From Immersiella caudata (Eukaryota > Ascomycota > Sordariomycetes > Sordariales > Lasiosphaeriaceae), in the NCBI GenBank assembly GCA_030512335.1, contig JAULSU010000002.1, positions 1,240,001-1,304,000 on the forward strand: a stretch of DNA of 64,000 nucleotides, in the 5' to 3' direction. The first letter of the stretch is position 1. Each line of letters opens with the position of its first letter. Of the stretch, positions 11,601-23,100 are shown in pieces. The translations under genes and the position numbers were made by a program. Under the pieces are notes generated by a model. That model did not search any database and was not told the origin of the DNA. It saw only the letters and a program-made list of their open reading frames with translations.

Positions 11601-12288
11601 AGGGAAGTACGTTCCGAGGGAACTTATGGGAGACGACACCCAACATGCTACCAGTATTGTCGTGGGCGTGCTCGCGTGGTTCGAGTCGCTGAGAAATACC
11701 CAGGGGGGAGCTGTGACTCCGAGACATGTCTACATCATGAGGCTTCTCGCAGCTGCTGTGGACGCTGTGCAGCCTAGCTTGAGGACACACTTGTACTCTG
11801 AGCAGGGAGATGGTGCTATCGCGGTGGAGAAGGCGGTCGACGACCTGCGAGCTTTTCTTGAAGAGGCACGGTCACATGTGGAAGAGAAGATGAATCTTCC
11901 TGAAGGGGAAGAAAGGGCGGAGAGCAAGATTCAGGTTAATGCCCTGATGGCTGGCTTGCCGGTTACAGATAGGGGCCTGGCAGGCGGGAGAGATATCAGA
12001 GTGCAGGAATTTGCGACTGTGGTCGTCACGGATGTTAAGAGAACGTGGACCATCTCGGAGGATCGTGTCATGGTGCAGATGGCGGCCGGGCGGACAGGGA
12101 CGCCGTCCTCTACGCAGGCTGGACAAGGGACGAGATACGGTCCTTGGGACGGGAGGACGTTGTTGAAAGAGTGGTGGGCTCTGTCGGGGAGGTGGCATCT
12201 GGGTCGACCAAGTGATGTTGGAAATAGGTTGAGAGCCAGGGGGGCTAGGAGAAGAAGAGGAATTGTGGCAGATGAGATGATATTATAG
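5660..12288 (+). CDS. mus7: Mus7/Mms22-family replication-fork repair protein
   Basis: Two exons, 5660-10657 and 10714-12288, joined across a 56-bp intron (GTATGT to TTTTTAAG, with GCTAAC) at a codon boundary; product 2190 residues. The first ~900 residues are low complexity, rich in Ser, Pro, Arg and acidic patches, with several basic clusters that could be nuclear localisation signals. The conserved region opens near residue 935 with LQYKLKGLGPYGTLYTHHFE and IFPLDRGTFFHETTLIGRG, the hallmark of fungal Mus7/Mms22, and continues as an alpha-helical region to the C-terminus. In yeast, Mms22 is the substrate adaptor of the Rtt101-Mms1 cullin ligase and acts with Ctf4 at stalled forks; the fission-yeast homologue is Mus7. 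A second possible intron near 10860-10909 was rejected because the unspliced frame reads conserved-looking sequence. The 3' quarter becomes G-rich on the coding strand. Confidence 0.9.
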
Positions 12289-12766
12289 ATGGGAGAGTTG
12301 CTGGGCAGTAACGCCTTCTTATGAGTTATGAAATGAAAGAATAGAGCATTTCTGGATTTGGGCAATCAAGATTTCGAGCCGATTGAGGGTCCAGGCAGTG
12401 ACGAACTGCGCTTTTCACCGTGGATTCAGCCATAGTACGAACATATTTTTTGGGCCTCCAACAGAGATGATCAAAATGCAGTCCTTGTGATCAACTGCCA
12501 ATTCCACAATCCGTGCCTGCCAAAGCCTTCCATCTATTTGCAAACAAAGCAAGGATGGGTGTTGTTCAGCCCCTGCTTACATAATACCACCCAACGGTCG
12601 TTCGCGACGGCGAAAATTGATGGGCCAACGACCACTCTTGGCATCGCTCTGCTTCCGAAATTCTAGCGACGCAGCAACACCACGGGACGCATCTCACGAC
12701 AACACGCGCGCGCCACAGGCCAATTGCACGTCCATGTTGCCTTTGCGACGCCATTGACCCGTCCCG
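12289..12766. other. Intergenic: mus7 terminator region and AAA-ATPase promoter
   Basis: About 480 bp between two plus-strand genes. No reading frame with family resemblance. The last ~150 bases before 12767 are the probable promoter and 5' leader of the AAA-ATPase gene. Confidence 0.45.
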
Positions 12767-15700
12767 ATGAACGCTGCTGGGGCTCGCGCCTTGCTGTCGG
12801 CGAAATGTCCCAGCTATCGGCGCCTTCTGGCCCGCGCTCCCGCAGCTAGCGCCGTCCGCGGCTCTCAGCGACGCTCCTTTCGCGCCTCCGCGCCAGTCCG
12901 GAGCCGGGCAGACGAGCCGCCCGCGACTACGGAGGAGAAGAACGCCAATAACCACCAAACTTCTTCCTCCTCTCCACCTCCTCCCTCCGCCGACGCCAAA
13001 GGTGCTCCTGCTCCTCCCCCAGCAGAAAACACCACCGCCCCTCCCGCAAAAGAAGACGCCAACTCTTTCGAACCTCCCAAATCCACCACCTCTCCCGAAC
13101 CCCCAAAACCAGCACCCGAAACGACAACAACAACAACTACTGCGCCCCCCGCATCAACAGTAACACCAACAACTCACAAGGGGTCCCTCCGCTCCCAAGG
13201 CTACGGCTCCGCCCGCGCCCGCGCCAACCGCCCCCGCACCGAGGACCGAGTCCCCCCCTTCACCCTCCCCGAGTCTTTCCTCAAAGAGCACGTCTCCCTC
13301 TACGAAGCCCGCCTCACCGAGCCCTGGGTGGGCGGCGTCCTCACCGGTCTCCCCCCACTAAGCCTCGAAGACCGCGAGGCGGTGCTGGATGTGTTGGCGG
13401 CGGAGTTCGACAAGGCTGCGTTGACGCCGTGGGATGTACAGCGGACGGTCAAAAGCAGTGATGGAGAGAAAATGGTGGTTGAGGTTGAGGGGCTGGTGGA
13501 GAAGGTGAAGGGGATGCATGCGGCGGCGTATTGGGCGGTTTTGGCGGTGGCGCATAGGGGAGAAAAGGAGGAGAGGGTGTTTAGTGAGGCGATGAAAAAT
13601 GCGCTTGATAATTTAGGGATGGACGTGGATGTGGAAAAGATGATAACGGTGGTGAGGCCGGATGGGAGCGGGATGGTGGGGAAGTTGAAGGGGCATTGGG
13701 AGGAGAGGGGAGGAGAGGAGTTTGTGAGGTGGTTGTGGAGGGTGGATGGGGGGGAGAAGTTATCAGCGGAGGCGCAGAAGTGGTTGGCGGGGGCGAGGGT
13801 GGATGGGAAGTTGGAGGCGTTGGATGCTTCGCCGTTGGCAAGGAGGCCTGAAGCCGAGTATGCGGCTTGTGTGGAGTTGTTGGCGGCGGTGAGGGCGGAG
13901 CTGACGGCGGAGAGTCCCGGGAGCAGGTTGAGGGAGCTACAGCGGCCGGTGACGATTCTGTCAATGCTGAATTGCAAGGGGATGTCGGCAGCGAAGAGCG
14001 TGGTGGACGAGGTGGCGACGGAGGTCGAGGCTGATGTGGTGCATTTTAACGCGGTGGAGCTGGCGAGTATACTGGGAAGTCATCTCGGGCAGAACTTGCA
14101 TTGGAGCCGGGGGTCGATTTCAATGCTGGGGTATGCCGCGGCCGAGATGAACGGGCGGAGCGTGTCGAGGGCGGATGTTGATGGGGAGGCCGAAGTCGGG
14201 ATCCATGTGACGCTTCCGCCTAGGTTACGGTCGTTCTTCTCGACTAAGGAGTCGTCTGCTGTCGGCGGATTTGACGGGCGGTGGGAGGAGCTCAAGATGA
14301 TGCAGGCCCTGGAATCGCTGGTCGGCGCGGCAGATGTCAAGCGAGGAAAGGCGCAATCGGACCGACCTTTGATCGTCCATGTGCATGATTTCGTCGAGAT
14401 CAGTGAGCTACACGAGGGGATTATCATCAAGCTGCGGCACATCGTCGACAGGATGTGGCAGGCAGGGAGGAAAGTTGTCATGGTGGGCTCTTCGGGAAGC
14501 GATGTCAACAGGTCGGGCCAGTGGCGCGACCAGTTGGTCGATTTAGGCCGCGATGGAAGCCATATCATTCCCTTCCAGGCTGCCGAGTCTAGGCTCACGA
14601 CCCTTTTGATGAAACAGGACAACTATGACGAAAATCTGCTCAACATCTCGAATATGCTCCGGGCCATGCTGGGGCCCTCGACGGAGATCAACTTCACCAA
14701 GACAACGATGTTAGGCAGAACGGCACGCTACGGTGCTACGACGACGACGACCGAGGGGGCGTTGTGGCAGAATGTATACGACGTGCAGTGGGTATACCGT
14801 CTGGCATCCTTGATGATTGGGAGTCGGACACCCCCTTTGAAAACCTTTACTATTGAAGATTTGCGCTACGGCTTGAGCGTCATGTCCGACCGAAACAAGC
14901 AATGGACGACGCTCAACCCTGCTGTCCGCCCCCCTTATTTCTCACCCCTGTTCACGCCACGATCATCTATGCCTGGCTTCACGTCCTCTCCCGAAGAGTG
15001 GTCTCCTGACAATATGATGGGGCAAGGCCCATCGTCTTCTGGCTCAAAAGACTATGACCAGCATGAGAAGAAGCTTCTTTCCGGTCTCATCAACGCCAAA
15101 GATATCCACACCACCTTCAACGATATTATCGTCCCGCCTGAGACCAAGGAGTCTCTCATCGGCTTGACCTCACTCTCGCTCGTGCGACCCGATGCCTTTT
15201 CTTATGGTGTCCTCAAGACCGAGCGCATCCCTGGCTGTCTGCTCTACGGGCCGCCTGGAACCGGCAAGACCCTCCTCGCCAAGGCCGTCGCCAAAGAGAG
15301 CGGTGCCAACATGCTCGAGGTCAGCGCCGCCTCCATCAACGACATGTGGCTCGGCCAGAGCGAGAAGAACGTCCGCGCTCTCTTCTCTCTCGCCCGCAAG
15401 ATGGCGCCCATGGTCATCTTCCTCGACGAGGCCGACGCCCTGCTCGGTGCGCGCCATAATGCCCCCGGCCGCAACGCCCACCGCGAAACCATCACGCAGT
15501 TCCTTCGCGAGTGGGACGGCCTCAGCGACATGCGCGCCTTCATCATGGTCGCCACCAACCGTCCCTTCGACCTCGACGAAGCCGTCCTGCGCCGTCTGCC
15601 ACGCAAGATCCTCGTCGACTTGCCCCTCACTAAGGAGCGCGAGGGCATCCTTCGCGTCATGCTGCGTGAGGAATCGCTCGCGGAGGATGTCGATCTCGCT

Positions 15701-16054
15701 AAACTCGCCGTCGAGACGGAACTCTACTCCGGCTCGGACCTCAAGAACTTGTGCGTTTCGGCTGCCATGGAGGCGGTCCGCGAGGAGGTGAGGCACAAGG
15801 AGGCGTGGAAGGGCGAGGGCGAATACGTCTTCCCTGAGAAGAGAATTCTTACCAGGGCGCACTTTGATAAGGGGATGAGGGAGATTAGCGCGAGCATCAG
15901 CGAGGATATGGAGAGTCTAAAGGCCATCCGGAAGTTTGATGCGCAGTACGGAGATGCCGGGAGGAAGAGGAGAGGGAGGAAGGCCATGGGCTTTGAGGTG
16001 GTGCCAGAGAAGAAGGGGACTGAGGAGGCGAGGGTCAGGCAGGTTGCTGTGTAG
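12767..16054 (+). CDS. Large mitochondrial AAA+ ATPase, Msp1/ATAD1-like
   Basis: Single exon, 1095 residues. The N-terminus (Ala/Arg/Ser-rich, no acidic residues for ~48 residues, RRSF near 41-44) looks like a mitochondrial presequence. A Pro/Thr/Glu-rich linker of about 100 residues follows, then a long region (~140-770) without a recognised domain. The C-terminal AAA+ module spans about 790-1000: Walker A GPPGTGKT near 828-835, Walker B MVIFLDEADALLGA near 880, sensor 1 MVATNRPFD, and the Msp1-like LRRLPRKILVDLP segment. Msp1-type ATPases extract mislocalised tail-anchored proteins from the outer membrane, but this protein is about three times longer with a matrix-type leader, so its substrate is unknown; fungal proteins of this length are usually annotated only as mitochondrial AAA ATPases. 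Codon use switches abruptly from C-ending to G-ending near 13370 and back near 15000. Confidence 0.85.
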   Translation: MNAAGARALLSAKCPSYRRLLARAPAASAVRGSQRRSFRASAPVRSRADEPPATTEEKNANNHQTSSSSPPPPSADAKGAPAPPPAENTTAPPAKEDANSFEPPKSTTSPEPPKPAPETTTTTTTAPPASTVTPTTHKGSLRSQGYGSARARANRPRTEDRVPPFTLPESFLKEHVSLYEARLTEPWVGGVLTGLPPLSLEDREAVLDVLAAEFDKAALTPWDVQRTVKSSDGEKMVVEVEGLVEKVKGMHAAAYWAVLAVAHRGEKEERVFSEAMKNALDNLGMDVDVEKMITVVRPDGSGMVGKLKGHWEERGGEEFVRWLWRVDGGEKLSAEAQKWLAGARVDGKLEALDASPLARRPEAEYAACVELLAAVRAELTAESPGSRLRELQRPVTILSMLNCKGMSAAKSVVDEVATEVEADVVHFNAVELASILGSHLGQNLHWSRGSISMLGYAAAEMNGRSVSRADVDGEAEVGIHVTLPPRLRSFFSTKESSAVGGFDGRWEELKMMQALESLVGAADVKRGKAQSDRPLIVHVHDFVEISELHEGIIIKLRHIVDRMWQAGRKVVMVGSSGSDVNRSGQWRDQLVDLGRDGSHIIPFQAAESRLTTLLMKQDNYDENLLNISNMLRAMLGPSTEINFTKTTMLGRTARYGATTTTTEGALWQNVYDVQWVYRLASLMIGSRTPPLKTFTIEDLRYGLSVMSDRNKQWTTLNPAVRPPYFSPLFTPRSSMPGFTSSPEEWSPDNMMGQGPSSSGSKDYDQHEKKLLSGLINAKDIHTTFNDIIVPPETKESLIGLTSLSLVRPDAFSYGVLKTERIPGCLLYGPPGTGKTLLAKAVAKESGANMLEVSAASINDMWLGQSEKNVRALFSLARKMAPMVIFLDEADALLGARHNAPGRNAHRETITQFLREWDGLSDMRAFIMVATNRPFDLDEAVLRRLPRKILVDLPLTKEREGILRVMLREESLAEDVDLAKLAVETELYSGSDLKNLCVSAAMEAVREEVRHKEAWKGEGEYVFPEKRILTRAHFDKGMREISASISEDMESLKAIRKFDAQYGDAGRKRRGRKAMGFEVVPEKKGTEEARVRQVAV

Positions 16055-17239
16055 GGTAGGATAGACTGAAAAAGAGGAAGAAAAAGCGTCTTTTTTTTTG
16101 GGGGGGGGGGAGGGGGTGGTGGTTGGGGCTGTAACGATAGTGATAGAGTGTACCAGTATGTGTGCATGTACAAAGATTACACAGGTAGGTTGTGCGAGGT
16201 GGTGACCTGGGAGGTAGCAAGGCAGGTTAGATGTATATATGTGCATTGCTGCTGAGCGGGTTGGAAAGGAGGATAAAATAATTACATGAGGTAGTTGGAC
16301 ACTTGGTTTGCAATGAAACAAGTGATTTGTGTGATGTTTCCGGCTGAGAAGTATTCTATTCGAGTTTCGAAGGGTCTAGAAGTGATCCCAAGACGGCTTA
16401 CGAAGGGTTAGGAGATTGCTCCTGAACACTTTCCAACGGGTTTACAAAGGGTTTCTAACTATTCACTGTCCGTTTTGCAAAAGGTTAGTAGAGCGGTTCT
16501 GGATATTTTCCAAAGGATCTGCAGAGGGCTTTTAACTATTCTCTAAATCGCTTCCCAAGGGTAGAAACCCAATCTTGTCACAATTTTTTCTCTTGCACTT
16601 CCAAAAGAGTGTTCTATCCAGGTTCCAGCCCAGATCCGGCCCATATCCCGCTCAACATCACGCCTCATTATCCCCGCTCAATCCAGTTTCTATCCTGTCA
16701 ACACCCATGTCCCGTCCACGCCAAGCCACTACCACAAAACCGCCTAACCCCCCCCCCCCCTTTTTGCCGTCCCACTCACTGCCCTCACCGCAAAACTAAA
16801 CATTCTCAGAACATCTACCACATACGACCATACCCACTGGAGAACTCGGGATCCCGTCCGCTCTCCCATAGATAAGCCAGTGAGGGCCAGACTAGTAGTT
16901 GGGTCGGTGATGACCAGCGAATCCCTGGTGTTGTATGTGTTTTTTTTTTGGGCCTTAAACACTTTTCCATCTATCCTTTTGCCCCTTGCCGGGTTTGTCA
17001 GCCTATCGAGACGGTAGCGAAGAGACCCGATCGGTGGTCGCGGTCAGGTTTGTCTTCAGAAAACGGAATACACTTACAGAAGATGGTGATCTTCCACCTT
17101 TGGAGAATACGCTGAGAGTGAAACCGAGGTTGTTCAAAAATCTCCTGATAAATGAAGTTGATATCTCATTGGCTTGGTACTGTACACACTTATGCTTTTC
17201 GCTATCCTTTTCCTCTGAACCAGTCTAACCACCTATGTA
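16055..17239. other. Convergent intergenic region between the AAA-ATPase and tfb1
   Basis: About 1.2 kb between the 3' ends of two convergent genes. It holds a T9-G10 homopolymer pair at 16091-16110, a C run near 16750, T runs, and an imperfect tandem repeat (listed separately). No coding potential recognised. Confidence 0.5.
16426..16564. repeat. Imperfect direct repeat, two ~62-bp units
   Basis: Unit A (about 16426-16488) and unit B (about 16503-16564) align along their whole length: both run TTTCCAA, then an AAAGGG or AGAGGG block, then CTAACTATTC or TTAACTATTC, then a block ending in AAAGG or AAGGG plus TTAG or GTAG. Many differences are C/T or A/G transitions. A weaker third partial unit may lie at 16384-16412. 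This looks like an old, mutated local duplication. Confidence 0.5.
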
Positions 17240-19156
17240 TCAATGCCCCAACGCCTGTTTATACAAGCTCTGCGCCGAATTCAGGCTCGCAATGGTTGCC
17301 TCAAAGAGTGCAAGCACCGCTTCCTTTCCGCCCCCGATATTTACCCAACGAGTCTTACGCCCTGTCTTCCTAAAGATCTCCCTCATCTCCTTCTTTCGGT
17401 GCTCTACCAATTCCTGACGCACCTTCTCGGCCTCGTTCGCCAGCGCGTCGATCCTCGCTTGGGACCGCTTCAGAGACTCGACGTAATACGCCAGCTCCTG
17501 CGTGCGTGCTGGATCACCGGACAGGAAAGCATCCCAAAATTGTTTGAGAAACTCGGTGGTTGTGGCATTAGTGAGGTAGCACCGTTGGGTAATGTCAGCT
17601 GGGATAGACATGGGCGACTTGACGATACCGGCAGCATCGTCATGTCCGTTAGCCGTGTAAATAGCGGCCCGCTGTTTCCCCATGCCCTCTAGGATTTGGC
17701 CCTGGGCCGCTTTTCGGGCTGCCCGGGAGCCCACGTGGGGAGGCCTGGTGGCTTCGCCGTCACTGTCACTATCGTCGTCGACGCCAATGCTTTTGTGTAG
17801 GTCGATACCGCCTGCACCATCCTCATCAAGCGTCTCAAGATCGGCTTGGACCTCGAAGACGACCTCGGCTGGAATCTGTTTCTCGTACAGGAGAGCTTCG
17901 GCCGAGGGCTGCGTTGCGTCTTGGTTTGAAAAGAACTCGCTTTGCTGCTTAGCGTTGAGTTTGATGACGTCCGCCGCAGGATCACCTTGGAGGTCCTTCA
18001 ACGCCAGAGCTCTAAACACGGATTCGTCAATCGTATCGGTCGCAGCCCCTGAGATGTTGTGGTCGGATGGCGCAACGCCGTTCAGGATCTTCTCGCTGAG
18101 GCTGTTGAGCGTCTTGATAACGGGGACATTCCTACGAGGCCGCATCTCAACGTCCTGGCGGTTACCGCCCTTGAATCCTCCCTGATTCTCTTCGTTGGCT
18201 TCCACGTTGATGATGTGGGGAATCTGCTGGGGTGAGAGGTTGCTGGTCCACCCCATCCAGCTCTCGTCGTCGATGTATCTGTCGAACATGGGAATATTTT
18301 CGTCATTCTCTGTCACGCGTTCACCGCGCAGTTTCTTGTAGAGACGACTGAGGAAAAACTTGGAGATGAACTCGCCCTCACTGACTTTGGGCACATTCTC
18401 GTCGTATATACGCCTGACCAGCGGGTATTGCTTCATGATCAACTGGATCTGCTCTGGCTTGATATTGAGCTTGAACTCGTCGTTTTCCATCCGTGGTTTT
18501 ACGACTGACAGGACGTTATACTGGCCCCTTGTCTGGTTCAGCTCGATAGCATGGTTCCGTAGCAAGTTGATGCGCGTCGCCCAGAACTGCTCATTGAACA
18601 CGGCATCCGATATGCTGTCAGGCTTGATTGCCCGAGCATCAGCGTACGTCTGGCCAAGTTCTGCGTTCTGCTCCATCAGAGAGCGCTGGAGCTTGAGGTC
18701 TGCCTTCAGCGACTTGTCATCCGACCATATCATCGCTGGAGGCTTGGAAACGACGGCATTCGCCATCGACATCGCCCCCGAGGGGCTATTGCCGTTGGCT
18801 GCGGGCCTGGGAACACCTAGGTCGTTCGTACGAGTACCCGAGATCAACTCGGAGAGAACGTCTCTGATGGCATTGGCTTCTGCCCTAGCGTCCGTGGGCG
18901 ACGTGAACTGAAACAGGTAGGATTCGGCGGCCGTATCCTCTGGTGACGCCGGCTTTTTAAATATTTTGAGAATGACCTTTGCAGCTGTTTCTGGCGTCTG
19001 TTGGATGTTCTTGATGCTGTCGACGGTAAGAGACACGATCGGCGGGCCAGTTCCGGGGAGCGGCGTCCATATCAGCGCCGTCTCGTCCGGCGTCAAGGTG
19101 ATGATGCCATCTTTCTTTTTGTAATTTGCCTTGCCGGTTGGAATGGCGTCCGCCAT
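17240..19156 (-). CDS. tfb1: TFIIH core subunit Tfb1 (p62 homologue)
   Basis: Single exon, 638 residues, close to other fungal Tfb1 proteins. Residues 1-110 form the PH-like domain of TFIIH p62 (opening with YKKKDGIITLTPDETALIWTP) that contacts TFIIE, Rad4/XPC and activators. Two BSD domains follow, at about 190-235 (FNEQFWATRINLLRNHAIEL) and 255-305 (SEGEFISKFFLSRLYKKLRG), with the conserved FW and FF aromatic pairs. The C-terminal third is helical, with a coiled coil near 560-600 that anchors Tfb1 in the core complex. TFIIH opens promoters for RNA polymerase II and unwinds DNA in nucleotide-excision repair. The start ATG is the first in frame and gives the expected N-terminus. Transcription diverges from the 2-oxoglutarate dehydrogenase gene. 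Confidence 0.94.
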   Translation of the reverse strand: MADAIPTGKANYKKKDGIITLTPDETALIWTPLPGTGPPIVSLTVDSIKNIQQTPETAAKVILKIFKKPASPEDTAAESYLFQFTSPTDARAEANAIRDVLSELISGTRTNDLGVPRPAANGNSPSGAMSMANAVVSKPPAMIWSDDKSLKADLKLQRSLMEQNAELGQTYADARAIKPDSISDAVFNEQFWATRINLLRNHAIELNQTRGQYNVLSVVKPRMENDEFKLNIKPEQIQLIMKQYPLVRRIYDENVPKVSEGEFISKFFLSRLYKKLRGERVTENDENIPMFDRYIDDESWMGWTSNLSPQQIPHIINVEANEENQGGFKGGNRQDVEMRPRRNVPVIKTLNSLSEKILNGVAPSDHNISGAATDTIDESVFRALALKDLQGDPAADVIKLNAKQQSEFFSNQDATQPSAEALLYEKQIPAEVVFEVQADLETLDEDGAGGIDLHKSIGVDDDSDSDGEATRPPHVGSRAARKAAQGQILEGMGKQRAAIYTANGHDDAAGIVKSPMSIPADITQRCYLTNATTTEFLKQFWDAFLSGDPARTQELAYYVESLKRSQARIDALANEAEKVRQELVEHRKKEMREIFRKTGRKTRWVNIGGGKEAVLALFEATIASLNSAQSLYKQALGH

Positions 19157-20133
19157 GGTAGCGGCGTGCCTTTCACGATCGACGAAGAAACCGCGGCGAG
19201 AGGCTCACCGCAGCCAACCAGCGAGAAGCGGTGATTGCCCAGTCGCACGTTCGTTGTAGTCAAAATAAGCTGGTTGTTCTTAAATACCAATCCCTAGTGC
19301 AAAATTCGCGATTGCAGCTTTTTGAATTTCGAGGCTGCAGCCTGCGAGTGGATGACTGATGAGAGGCTCAAGCCGCATGCCGCTGATGCGATGCAACGCT
19401 CAGAGAAAAACGCCAAGAACGAACTACGGCGCGAAATGGGTCTCTCTGGTTATCGGTGTGGGAAAACGGATCCCGTCTGCCCCGGAGTCGGCTAGCAAGG
19501 CGAAGTGGTAGCCGGAGCTCTCGGTTGAATCGCCATTCGTCGAAGGAATAATCCCTATCTTGAGCTGCGCGCAGGCACTATCTGCGATTACCTGTGGGTG
19601 CTGAGTGCTACCGTGATGTTTCGGTGGCAGGGCCGCAGAGCCTTTGATGACTTTCTCCAATTTTTGAGCGAAGGCTCGGCATCTACCGGAAACATGGGGA
19701 AACCAGCGGCTCCTCAATGTGGCTGTCAGAGAGAGCACCCATCCAGCCGTGGCTTGGCACCTGAGCGCGGCGCCGGAAAAAGTGCGGCTTCTGGTTGGTG
19801 AACAGCGAAACCGCAAAGCGTCGCTGCAGAAAGCTGCTCCACACCCCTGTCCCCCCTGTTGAGGGCGAATTTGCCGTCATCGTCTCCGTGGTCATTGGGA
19901 GGTTTGGTCATTCCTGCTTCCACTTTTTCACCCCAGAACTTCTGTTTGCAAATGCTCTCGTCTTCCACTTTTCGTCCTTGCAAGGCGATTTACCTTTAGA
20001 CAGGACTCACTCCGCCGCTCATTCCCCTCCTTCTCTTGACCGTGTCGTTACTTGAGGGGGATTTCCTACATTGGCCGGGGTTGTTTTTTTTTCTCGCCTC
20101 TTTCAAGTCGCACATACACACATCTCCGGCGAG
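19157..20133. promoter_or_regulatory. Divergent promoter region between tfb1 and kgd1
   Basis: This 977-bp interval holds both promoters. Pyrimidine-rich stretches (20030-20100, including a T9 run) lie just upstream of the kgd1 start and are typical of fungal 5' leaders. Open frames here (up to 130 codons) have no family resemblance. Confidence 0.5.
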
Positions 20134-23100
20134 ATGCTGCGCAGCTCGATCCGCGCGCTGCAAGGCGCAAGCGCATCGACACGATGCTTCTCGACAGTCA
20201 CGAGCGCTGCCAGGCCGAGCCTGAAGCTGGCCGCTGCCCGCCGCCCGCTGGCTGTCGCCGCCAAGCGGTTCGAGAGTTCGCTGTCGAACCCCCCCGACCC
20301 GAACGACAACTTCCTCTCTGGCAACGCGGCCAATTATATCGATGAGATGTACTTGCAATGGAAGCAGGATCCCAAGAGCGTCCACGTGTCGTGGCAGGTC
20401 TACTTCAAGAATATGGAGAGCGGCGAGATGCCCATCTCGCAAGCCTTCCAGCCGCCGCCGTCGCTGATCCCAAGTTCCACCGTCGTGCCCGGCCTGGCTG
20501 CCGGCGCTGGCGTCGGCATTGGTGAGGGCTCCGATGTCACCAACCATCTCAAGGTTCAGCTCCTCGTGCGCGCGTATCAGGCGCGCGGCCACCACAAGGC
20601 GAAGATCGACCCTCTCGGCATTCGCAACACCTCCAAGGGCTTTGGCAACATCAAGCCCAAGGAGCTGTCGCTCGAATACTACCAGTTCAGCGAAAAGGAC
20701 CTCGACACAGAATACACACTTGGACCTGGCATCCTGCCGCGCTTCAAGAAGGATGGCCGCGAGAAGATGACGCTGCGCGAGATTATCGCCGCCTGCGAGA
20801 AGATCTACTGCGGCGCCTACGGCGTTGAGTTCATCCACATTCCCGACAGGGAAAAGTGCGATTGGCTCCGCGAGCGTCTCGAGGTTCCCCAGCCCTTCAA
20901 GTACTCTATCGATGAGAAGCGGAGGATCCTGGATCGCCTCATTTGGAGTTCCAGCTTCGAGTCATTCCTTGCCACAAAGTACCCCAACGACAAGAGATTC
21001 GGCCTCGAGGGTTGCGAGACCCTTGTCCCTGGCATGAAGGCGCTCATTGACCGCAGTGTCGACTATGGCGTTAAAGACATCGTCATCGGTATGCCTCACC
21101 GTGGTCGTCTCAACGTGCTCAGCAACGTCGTCCGCAAGCCCAACGAGTCCATCTTCAGCGAATTCGCCGGCACTGCCGGCGCTGAGGACGAGGGTTCCGG
21201 TGACGTCAAGTACCACTTGGGCATGAACTTCGAGCGTCCCACGCCCTCCGGAAAGCGCGTTCAGCTCTCCCTGGTCGCCAATCCTTCGCATCTCGAGGCC
21301 GAAGATCCCGTCGTGCTCGGCAAGGTTCGCGCTATCCAACACTACAACAACGACGAGGCGACCCACCGCAGCGCCATGGCTGTGCTGCTCCATGGTGACG
21401 CCGCTTTCGCCGCCCAGGGTGTTGTCTACGAATGTCTCGGCTTCCACTCGCTCCCTGCGTTCTCTACCGGAGGTACCGTCCACCTGGTCGTCAACAACCA
21501 GATCGGCTTCACCACCGATCCCCGTTTCGCCCGCTCGACTCCCTACTGCACCGACATTGCCAAAGCTATCGACGCCCCCGTCTTCCACGTCAACGCCGAC
21601 GATGTCGAGGCTGTTAACTTCGTCTGCCAATTGGCTGCTGACTGGCGTGCTGAGTTCAAGCAGGATGTTATTATCGACCTGGTGTGCTACCGCAAGCACG
21701 GCCACAACGAGACTGACCAGCCTTCCTTCACTCAACCCCTGATGTACAAGCGCATCCAAAACCACACTCCTCAGATCGACGTCTACGTTGAACAGCTCCT
21801 GAAGGAGGGCACCTTCACCAAGGAGGATATCGAGGAGCACAAGCAGTGGGTGTGGGGCATGCTGGAGGAGAGCTTCTCCAAGTCCAAGGACTACCAGCCT
21901 ACCTCCAAGGAATGGACCACCAGCGCCTGGAACGGATTCAAGTCTCCCAAGGAGCTGGCCACCGAGGTCCTGCCGCACAACCCCACCGGTGTCGACAAGA
22001 AGACTCTTGAGCACATCGGAGAGGTCATCGGCAGCACGCCCGAGGGCTTCAACGTCCACCGCAACCTAAAGCGTATTCTGACCAACCGCACAAAGTCCGT
22101 CGTCGAGGGTAAGAGCATCGACTGGTCGACTGCTGAGGCTCTGGCCTTTGGCACTCTCGTCACCGAGGGACAACATGTGCGCATCTCTGGCCAGGACGTT
22201 GAGCGCGGTACCTTCTCCCAGAGACACGCCGTCTTCCACGACCAGGAGACCGAGGACACCTACACCCCTCTCCAGCACATCGGCAAGGATCAGGGCAAGT
22301 TCGTCATCTCGAACTCCTCCCTCAGCGAGTTCGGCGCTCTCGGCTTCGAGTACGGCTACTCCCTTCAGGACCCAAACGGCTTTGTGATGTGGGAGGCGCA
22401 GTTCGGTGACTTCGCCAACAACGCCCAGTGCATCATTGACCAGTTCATCGGTTCCGGTGAGGCCAAGTGGATGCAGCGTACCGGTCTTGTTGTCTCTCTT
22501 CCCCACGGCTACGATGGCCAGGGCCCCGAGCACTCGTCTGGTCGTCTCGAGCGTTTCCTCCAGCTCTGCAACGAGGATCCCCGTGTGTTCCCTTCGCCCG
22601 AGAAGCTCAACCGCCAGCACCAGGACTCCAACATGCAGATCGCCTACATGACCTCTCCCTCCAACTTGTTCCACATTCTCCGTCGCCAGATGAACCGACA
22701 GTTCCGAAAGCGTGAGTCAAGGCGCCCCACACTAACGGTTGATCACTGCTAACTTTACTGCAGCCCTTGTCATCTTCTTCTCCAAGTCTCTCCTCCGCCA
22801 CCCCATTGCCCGCTCCGACATTGAGGAGTTCACTGGCGATTCTCAGTTCCGCTGGATCATTGCCGACCCGGAACACGAGGCCAGCGTGCTCAAGCCCCAT
22901 GCCGAGATTGACCGTGTGATCCTCTGCTCTGGACAGGTCTATGCGGCGCTCACCAAGTACCGTGCTGACAACAATATCGACAACGTTGCCATCACCCGTA
23001 TTGAGCAGCTCCACCCCTTCCCATGGGAGCAGCTCCGTGAGAACCTCGACAGCTACCCCAACGCCAAGACTATTGTCTGGGCGCAGGAGGAGCCGCTCAA

